A DNA stretch of 64,000 nucleotides from Zoroaster sp. YZ-2022. Taxonomy: Eukaryota; Echinodermata; Asteroidea; Forcipulatida; Zoroasteridae. Each line of letters opens with the position of its first letter. The first letter of the stretch is position 1. The position numbers and the translations under genes were made by a program. The DNA lies in assembly GCA_029582265.1 (NCBI GenBank), contig CM055817.1, positions 30,519,067-30,583,066 on the forward strand. Direction: 5' to 3'. Positions 57,514 through 64,000 of the stretch are shown here, piece by piece. Below the pieces are notes generated by a model. The model saw only the letters and a program-made list of their open reading frames with translations, was not told the DNA's origin and did not search any database.

Positions 57514-58473
57514 TTATAAAAGGTCTTCTTTGTTTTCTAAAAAGCTTTCGTCTTTTATATAAGCGGTAATTTTCCCCAAATTACCTACCGACGCAGCAAT
57601 TTTTAATAAATATTCTTCTTGTAGCGGAGCATAAAATTGTATTTGTTTGTCTAAAGATGAAATTTTTAATAAAACGCTAAATAAAGCCGCCACAAAAGTA
57701 GCCGAATAAGTTTTGTTTTTTCTCTATGTTACCTAATTCTAAATCTATGCTATAAAGACTATTGTTATCAATATTAAAACTAATGTAATCGAAATTGTGC
57801 ATGTTGATGTAAATTGTTGTGCTTACTTGTAACATTTGTTTAAGTTAAAAAAAATCACTACTTTCAACTATAAACGGATATGCATAATTATCATACGGTA
57901 ATTCAATTGTTTTTGTACCAACAATTGTATTAATGGTTACACTGTTAATTTCTCTCTTTTTTTGACCACACATTTCAACTACACAAGTTTCAATATAAAA
58001 TCGTTCATTTTTACGTAAATAATTATTGACACTTTTCGTTTGTTACGAATCATTCTTTGTAAATGTTTTAAATTAACCATAAATTCAAATAGACTTTCAC
58101 ATTTAAACTCAAAAAACTTTTCTCTATTTAATACTATATCAATTAATATTCTTTCTGTTCGATCCATCGTACGATAATAAAATCCGTTTTCATCTACTTT
58201 AAAATAAGCCTTTGTCTCAATGCCTACTAAAATATCAATTAAAATTTTAAACGTATAACCCGATTTAATTTTTAAATAAAAATCATAGCTGTCTCGCGCT
58301 TTATCGATGATTGGTTTATAGTCTGAAATGTTTTACTCGTTTAATAAACTGTTTTGTTTTTTAACTGACGCGTCGTAATTTTTAAGTTTTGTTTTATCAA
58401 ATAACAAGATGCGCTGTTTAGGTAAAAAAAATTCAACTGGTGTTATTATTTTATATTTTCTTGTCTCTTCCAT
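57514..58473 (-). pseudogene. Divergent PCNA-like sliding clamp, broken
   Basis: Read from ATG 58473, about 318 codons remain after allowing for one in-frame TAA (about 58340) and shifts near 58015 and 57715. The pattern follows the PCNA fold. There is a first-domain helix and strand (KIKSGYTFKILIDIL), AYFKVDENGFYYRTMDRTER where clamps have a GlxxQamDxsrv strand, and FMVNLKHLQRMIRN. An inter-domain segment rich in hydrophobics (TIELPYDNYAYPFIVESSDF) follows. A second-domain repeat ends with FYAPLQEEYLLKIAASVGNL and GKITAYIKD. It would tether PolB to DNA. It is at the right end, opposite PolB. The identification rests on strand and helix pattern rather than on close identity. Confidence 0.55.
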
Positions 58474-58560
58474 TCTCTCTTCTCAATATTAAACTAGATA
58501 CTATTTTTTCCTTTTTTCAATTTTTTATTTATTATTTCTAATACTCTTTTTTCTCACATT

Positions 58561-58592
58561 CATGACGTCATCAATCATTCATGACGTAATTT
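58561..58592. promoter_or_regulatory. CRE-like sites upstream of the PCNA-like gene
   Basis: TGACGTCA (58563-58570, palindromic ATF/CREB-type core) and TGACGTAA (58582-58589) sit in two copies of attcatgacgt, about 90-110 bases upstream of the minus-strand start at 58473. Confidence 0.35.
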
Positions 58593-59275
58593 TTATTTAT
58601 TCATCACCTCATTAAATAAAAAGGGACTTAAAAATCAATTTAAGAAAAGTAGGTGTGCTGGGTCTTACATTTAACATACTACTCTAGTAAATCACGTCCT
58701 CCACTCTGAAGAAACAATAACACAAAAAGAAAAACAAAGAAAACACAGAACACATTTCCAATCACCTGTCAACACAAGGAAAAAAACACCTGACAGAAAA
58801 CAAACACAAACAACAACGTTGTAATACTCCCAAAACAAACACGAGCCAAAAAGGTAGAAAAACAAATAAACCAACAACATGAATTGTTACACTTATGGTT
58901 CTTACAATCTTACAATGGAACGCGCAGTCACTTTTAGCTCATAGTAAATAATTTAAACATAATATTAATTCCTGGACACCAAAACCAGATATAATCTGCA
59001 TTCAAGAAACTTGGCTGAAGGAAGAAAAAACTTACAACTTACCTGGATATGATATCTATAGACATGATAGAAAAATCACTACATCTAAAACATGAGGTGG
59101 AGGTTGTGCAATATTTATAAAACGTGGTTTAGGCTTTAAGTACACAGATACATCCGACCATAATACCCCTATAGAATACCAGATAAGCGAACTCTATGAT
59201 GATCATAAAAATAAAATAAATATAATAAACATTTATAATCCCTGTATCACCCTAAAATCCAACTACTTAATTAAA

Positions 59276-60086
59276 TGAAAAAACAGAATCTAAAGCGGCA
59301 GTGAAGATAATTTCAAGTCCCCCGTCTCACAATCTATTCAATGGCGATAGATAATAAAGCAGGGCATGTTTTCCCATTAATTAAACAAACATCCCAAGCA
59401 CAATGAGTACACTTTTTTTTAAATATTTCATCAAAACCACAAGGGGTAAGCCGTGTAGTAGTTTGTCAATATTTGTAGGGGAATGCAATGAAACAGCTGT
59501 ATTAAGGGACGAAACGTAAAGTGACATGGTTTGCGAGTGAGTCACTTCTAAAACAAACTTATAGTAATAAACATTATTATATATTTTTTTTTCAAAACTA
59601 ATTTCTGCAGAAAGTTAGTCAGAGGTAATGACCAGGCATTGGGGAGCGTTGAATCTTCTAGGCCAACCCAGCGTGATAACCACCTTAGCACCCTTCTGGG
59701 GGAATCGGCAGACCCCCGGTCCCTCCTTTACTTTCCCGCACCGTAACCAACTATCGAATATGGGAGAGACATGGCGGCCCCCAAACCATTGCTGCTGCCG
59801 CAACTGTCATGTCCCTGAATTAGGTCTGTTCTAGGGCTTCGAACCGGTGCGTCCCAGCTCTGGAAGTCCCGCGATTGACACTTCCAGTGGTCCGGCCAAC
59901 GTGCTGCGCCATCTGGACCATGTTGGTATTAGACAGGTTAAATTAAACCTATTGATATAAAGGATTTGAATTGTATTGCTACACAATAAAAGAAAAAAAA
60001 ATCACAGACGGGACTCGAACTGGGAACGCCCGCACGGATGTCAAGCGTCTAATCCATTAGACCACCGCCTCACCTGACTGTTTACA
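59276..60086. other. Unassigned sequence replacing the RT of the non-LTR element
   Basis: There is no recognised domain. A GC-richer block at about 59620-59930 (ggggagcgttgaatcttcta ... ttcgaaccggtgcgtccc) may be a repeat copy of unknown class. A tRNA-like sequence lies at its right end. Confidence 0.35.
60000..60075 (-). tRNA. tRNA-like sequence, probably a pseudogene or SINE head
   Basis: The complement carries ggtggtctaatggattagac (A-box/D-arm-like) and cagttcgagtcccg (B-box/T-arm-like), about 35 bases apart. The acceptor ends do not pair well, so an active tRNA is unlikely. Confidence 0.35.
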
Positions 60087-61033
60087 GTGAAAGGAGATTC
60101 ATCATCATTTGATTTAAATCATTTTCTATTCTTCACGTTACAAGTACATATTCGTTTAACAAAAGGGAATAATAGTTTCTCTGTTGTCAGTTTATGTCCT
60201 GGGTTGATTTTTAAGTCGAACAACAATGGTTTCCACGACTACACAAGTAACACGGTTGGTTGTGGACTATATATTCCACAATTAACATATTCCAAAAACT
60301 ATCGTCTAAACAATGGCATATCTATTTTCTCTGCAGACCTACTCGCTATTCTTCTTGCCCTAGAATGGATCGAAGAAGTCAAACCGCTTCAAACGTGTAT
60401 TTTCAGTGACTGCCTCAGTGCAATTCAAGCAATCTCAAAACATAACCCTGAAAACAAAATAATATGTGATATACGACACACATACAAAACCAAAATAACT
60501 GTGTCATTTTTGAATGGATTCCTGGTCATTGCGGAATTCTAGGAAATGAAAAAGTAGATCAAATAGCAAAACTAGCCACATACAAAAATAACATCGACCA
60601 CAATATCCCCTTTTCAAACTCCGAAATAAAACATAACATCAAAGAACAGCTTAAAATAAACTGGAAAAACACAATACCAAAACAAGATCTCACTAACAAT
60701 ATTAAATATGACCCCATATTCAAATTCACCACATCGGGCCTTAAACGACACCAAGAAATAATACTGCATAGAATAAGAATAGGCATCTGAAAAATGTGTA
60801 ACAACTTTCGTTACAAAATAGGCAAACACCCCGATGGATTATGTGATACATGCGCTGTTCCCGACAACATCACTCACTTTCTTCTAACCTGTTCCAATTA
60901 TAACACACAACGAAGAACCTTCATGGAAAATCTCAAATTACCTCAAACAGTAACATTAACACAACTTCTGGGGAAAAAAGAAAACTATTATGAAATCATT
61001 AAATATATCCAAAATTGTAACGTTGAAATCTAA

Positions 61034-62248
61034 ATAATATGCCTTCATAATGATTGAATGAGTATTGCGATACAATCGGGGGAGAGGCTACGGATGACTG
61101 GCGGGTCGCTGTGCCATACGTCATCACCTGGAAGGTGTTGCGAGCCTGCAAATCAGCCGGCGGAGCCCGGGCTCTTAAACTGCACGGTACACGGCTCGAC
61201 CTCCAGGAAACTCGTGGCACATTATGATCTGAGGATCACCTACATCCCTCACCACCATCCTAACCTTATACAGATTAGCACAAAGGGCACATCGCACATC
61301 GCAAATGGCACAAAGGGCACATCGATTGCCATTAGTGCCATACACCCTACTACAACAACAACAACAACATCAACTTATTTTGTGTAACCTTGCAAATTTC
61401 TTTAAATATGCTAATTATCTCATTTCGTATACTCGATAAATAACTCTGGGGATAGTGATGATCATCATTGTAATTGCCTGTTCAACATACACACTTGCAT
61501 AATAATACATAATATTATGTCGCTAACTTCTACTTTAGGTTACTATATCCCGGCCAAATTAGCCAATTGAGCATTCAAATTCAGTTTCGTGCGTTCATAT
61601 ATAGCGATTTTGATAATCATGTTGCTATCACTGTTCGAGGTAAGAATTCAGGCATTCAATTTCGTTTTCAGAAACGGAAATTTGTTTGTGGTAACTGTAC
61701 ATTCAAGTTCGCATTTGCGTCATCCATTTTAGTGATGCACAGCCGCCAGTCGTTTTCACCAGATTTGCTTGAAAGGGGCTTTTGCACCCGAGTTTTGTTT
61801 TCATTTTCATTCGTTTACAGACAATCAATTTCGTACAATGGGAATTCAAAAAAGTACATGAAAGAAATGCAAAACAAACTTAGGCCTACTTGTGTCAGAC
61901 TGCACACATCATGTTTTGTATTCGCTTTTGTCCTGTCAATGTTGCTTTAATTTGTGATATTTTATAATTGTACCGTTTTTGTATTAATAAAGATGCAATG
62001 GATACAATAAATGGAGGTTTACTCCACTGGAGAATTAAAAACAATAGATAAATAAATAATTCTCACCAATCTTTCTTTAATCAGTTTCTCCCTATCAATC
62101 TACTTTGTGTACAACCACGTAAAAGGCTTGTGTCCCGTTGTGTGATCCCCGCTGCTGCCGTTACCCAGGTTGTTTGCATCTGACCGGGGCTTGATCCTCT
62201 GACCTGGCCCCATAGATAATTGGCATAAGTGGACCGCCCACCAACATA
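61034..62248. other. Non-coding stretch
   Basis: A GC-richer block (61060-61260) and a short (aca)n run (61352-61366) follow the non-LTR element and could be its 3-prime region. The rest shows only an unrecognised reading frame (61567-61950), with no family resemblance. Confidence 0.4.
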
Positions 62249-62331
62249 GGGGCTGTTTAGTTCAGTTGGTAGAGCGCTCGTACGGTATTGAGAGGTCGCG
62301 GGTTCGAGTCCGGCATGAGCCTTTTTTTTTT
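62249..62331 (+). tRNA. tRNA-like sequence, probably a pseudogene or SINE head
   Basis: The text ttagttcagttggtagagcg is a good D-arm/A-box, cgggttcgagtcc a good T-arm/B-box, and a run of nine T follows at about 62322. The acceptor stem (ggggctg with tgagcc) pairs only in part and the anticodon arm is short. It is a degenerate tRNA or a SINE head rather than a sure gene. Confidence 0.4.
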
Positions 62332-62378
62332 GCTCGCTTCCCGTTTGTATATTATTTCAGGTCAGTTTCTTTATATAT

Positions 62379-62985
62379 TGTTGCATTCCCCACTTTTGTG
62401 GGTCAACAAATAATAGTCGGACACAAACTTTGTTGTGACAATCTCAATCAATGGGGTTGGTTTATTATTAACATCACTATTTAACAATGGCACTAGTAAC
62501 ATGTATGACAGGAGTGGTAGCGTATAGGTACATGTCAATAGTTAAACTTATATAATTGTGCTAAGTTCCAAATAGGGTGTACGAATACCAACTGTTGGAT
62601 ACAGCCAGTGGGGACCATCGTTCGTTCATGCGGCTTGTCACTCGGCATACGGTACGGGCACTGCTATACCGAGAGACGGGCGGCTGGTCGGTCTCTACGA
62701 CGGGGACCACCGGGGCTTGACTACATACACGGGGTGTCTGGACGGGGCCAGAGTGTGTACCAGACCGCATTAGCTACATGTAGGCGAACCAATGGCCATA
62801 TCGATGCCCTGCACCATTGGTTAACGAACGAGGCTCTGGACCGTAATAGTTCGGTATATCGCACTGTCATGGATCTGATCGAGTCGCATAGATTTCATTC
62901 GGAACCGCACTTTCCGCCGAGATCAGGAAATCTTGGGGATTATATAGAAATCTGGGGCCTAGGAATAAATAAAACATAAGTCTAC

Positions 62986-62988
<3 letters not shown>
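62379..62988 (-). mobile_element. Truncated gypsy LTR, same family as 25896-35027
   Basis: From TGTTGCATTCCCC at 62379 the sequence is the reverse complement of the 3-prime half of the LTR at 25896-27134, with moderate differences. The match ends in ctacttta at 62988, where a (TTA)n run and a non-LTR element begin. The rest of the LTR is missing from the window. Confidence 0.9.

Positions 62989-63042
<54 letters not shown>
62989..63042. repeat. (TTA)n microsatellite
   Basis: About 18 TTA units. They form the 3-prime tail, (TAA)n on the minus strand, of the adjacent non-LTR element. Confidence 0.9.
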
Positions 63043-64000
63043 TATTCAGCCAAACTTCAAACAATCATACAAACAATACAAGGAGTGACCACATTACTAC
63101 AATTAAATCTCATGAAAGATAAACAGTGTTAACCGGAAACAAGTAAGGATGAATTAGAATAACAATGCAATTCAAGATAAGACGTTGAGACAAAAATGAT
63201 TTGAATACAGAACACAAGACAATCCATTCTAAGTTGGCCAGGATTAATACAAGTGAATAGTCACTGTTGCTCGAAAGCATATTAATCCATCCTTAGAATG
63301 GAACACAAAAACATCGAAAAAATTTAATAAATTGGCAATGAAATATATACAAACAATCAGTTAACTAACCAATCAACAGATAATCAACCAATTGATTAAT
63401 CAATCAATTAATTAATACTGTAACAAAATAATAAATTAATACTGTAACAAAATAAGAAATAAATATAAGAAATAAATATAAATATAAAATAAATATAAAT
63501 ATAAAATAAATATAAATATACAATAAAAATAAATAAATAAGTGTTAATTTATACAAATAAAATAATGAATTCATAAATAAATATAGTCTTGAATATAATG
63601 TTCTACTTGTCCTGATAATGATTGCTCAGATATCTATTAAAATGACTAAATGACTCCAAAGTGAGGGCATCTTTAACATAGGGAGGTAGGTTACTCCAAA
63701 CACGAGGAAATACATGAATAGATGTGTTCTTAAGGCTTAGGGTTCTAGCATAAAGGTGATTGAAAATAAGTTTATCCATGTGGCGGGTGTTTACTGACGT
63801 ATTAGAGTTGATGATTGGACAATTAATTAAACGAAATAGGCATTTAGTGGTGAATTGGATAGTGAGTCTTTGTCTTCTACATTCTAGGGTTTGCCAGTTC
63901 AGAGTTCGTAGTCTGGCCGCGTATGACATTGCACCTCTCTGCTGTTTGAGGATCATCCTTGTTGCTCTCCTTTGAACCTTTTCTAGTTTGGATGTGAGGG
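63043..64000 (-). mobile_element. Non-LTR retrotransposon 3-prime end
   Basis: The minus-strand frame 63956-63603 is the end of a reverse transcriptase protein (SYAARLRTLNWQTLECRR and HVFPRVWSNLPPYV, then SFSHFNRYLSNHY). This is the thumb and C-terminal pattern of CR1/Jockey-like elements. Non-coding, AT-rich 3-prime sequence (63602-63043) and the TAA tail follow. The 5-prime part continues beyond the window. Confidence 0.85.

Larger units (their letters stand above)
42420..58640. mobile_element. Degraded Polinton/Maverick (approximate limits)
   Basis: The set comprises protein-primed PolB, retroviral-type integrase, genome-packaging ATPase, double jelly-roll-type capsid protein and several small membrane proteins. 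It defines a Polinton, a large virus-like DNA transposon of eukaryotes. Genes are tightly packed on both strands, in an AT-rich style unlike the surroundings. Most genes carry stops or one-base shifts and a SINE interrupts one, so the copy is inactive. Terminal inverted repeats, target duplications and the usual adenovirus-type protease were not found. The limits are therefore set only by the outermost recognised genes. Confidence 0.9.
58893..61033 (+). pseudogene. Non-LTR retrotransposon remnant: endonuclease start and RNase H/zinc end, RT missing
   Basis: 58893-59275 in one frame is the start of an AP-type endonuclease (TILQWNAQSLLAH, PDIICIQETWL and GGGCAIFIKRGL), with TAA and TGA in frame. 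60087-61033 is the other end. It has an RNase H domain (NNGISIFSADLLAILLALEW, FSDCLSAIQAI and the shifted WIPGHCGILGNEKVDQIAK) and a C-terminal zinc motif (CDTCAVPDNITHFLLTC). The reverse transcriptase between them is absent and replaced by unrelated sequence. A C-terminal RNase H suggests an I-like clade. Confidence 0.8.

Noticed and set aside
42843..58473. Alternative genetic code or stop-codon read-through in the Polinton
   Set aside because: Both TAA and TGA interrupt genes, one-base shifts occur as well, and other genes in the element end normally at the same codons. Simple decay or sequence error is enough.
42420..58700. Terminal inverted repeats of the Polinton
   Set aside because: Comparing 42400-42840 with the complement of 58500-58700 by eye gave no convincing match. 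A self-alignment of 36-62 kb is needed.
61567..61950. 127-codon plus-strand frame
   Set aside because: No family resemblance and no supporting context. It may be part of an unrecognised repeat.

Overview
This is an AT-rich eukaryotic, almost certainly animal, genomic window. It contains two multi-exon genes with canonical GT-AG introns, tRNA-derived SINEs, hAT-like and PIF/Harbinger-like non-autonomous DNA transposons, a complete Ty3/gypsy LTR retrotransposon, non-LTR retrotransposon fragments, long tandem-repeat arrays and a large degraded Polinton/Maverick. This mix suggests a marine invertebrate. The exact lineage cannot be fixed from the sequence alone.

Layout. 1-1175: a 60-bp minisatellite interrupted by a 239-bp MITE. 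4283-6493: a decayed DDE-type transposase gene. 10559-16623: a six-exon DUF4806-like gene (gene A) with an open, phase-consistent reading frame. 18380-20060: a foldback sequence and two minisatellites built on a GGCC-AGTACT-GGCC core. 20366-37371: a second intron-rich gene (gene B) of at least eleven exons. It encodes an acidic/basic N-terminus, a ParB-like domain and a class-beta DNA methyltransferase-like domain. All ten splice phases agree, giving 674 codons from the first exon found. Its introns hold a PIF/Harbinger MITE, two SINEs, a hAT MITE and a 9.1-kb gypsy element (25896-35027). 39420-42400: a 3-kb satellite of 42-bp palindromic units with higher-order repeats.

42.4-58.6 kb: a Polinton/Maverick carrying protein-primed PolB, a retroviral-type integrase, a packaging ATPase, a double jelly-roll-type capsid protein, other conserved virion-type genes, a tandem-repeat protein and a divergent PCNA-like clamp. 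Most of these genes carry in-frame stops or one-base shifts, and a composite SINE splits the ATPase gene. I found no adenovirus-type protease and no terminal inverted repeats. 58.9-64.0 kb: remnants of two non-LTR retrotransposons, tRNA-like sequences and a truncated LTR related to the gypsy element.

The most unusual item is gene B, an intron-bearing animal gene that fuses a ParB-like fold to a bacterial-type DNA methyltransferase fold. It keeps the SAM-binding motif but has a changed catalytic motif. Within the Polinton, the PCNA-like gene and the repeat protein are the least expected parts.
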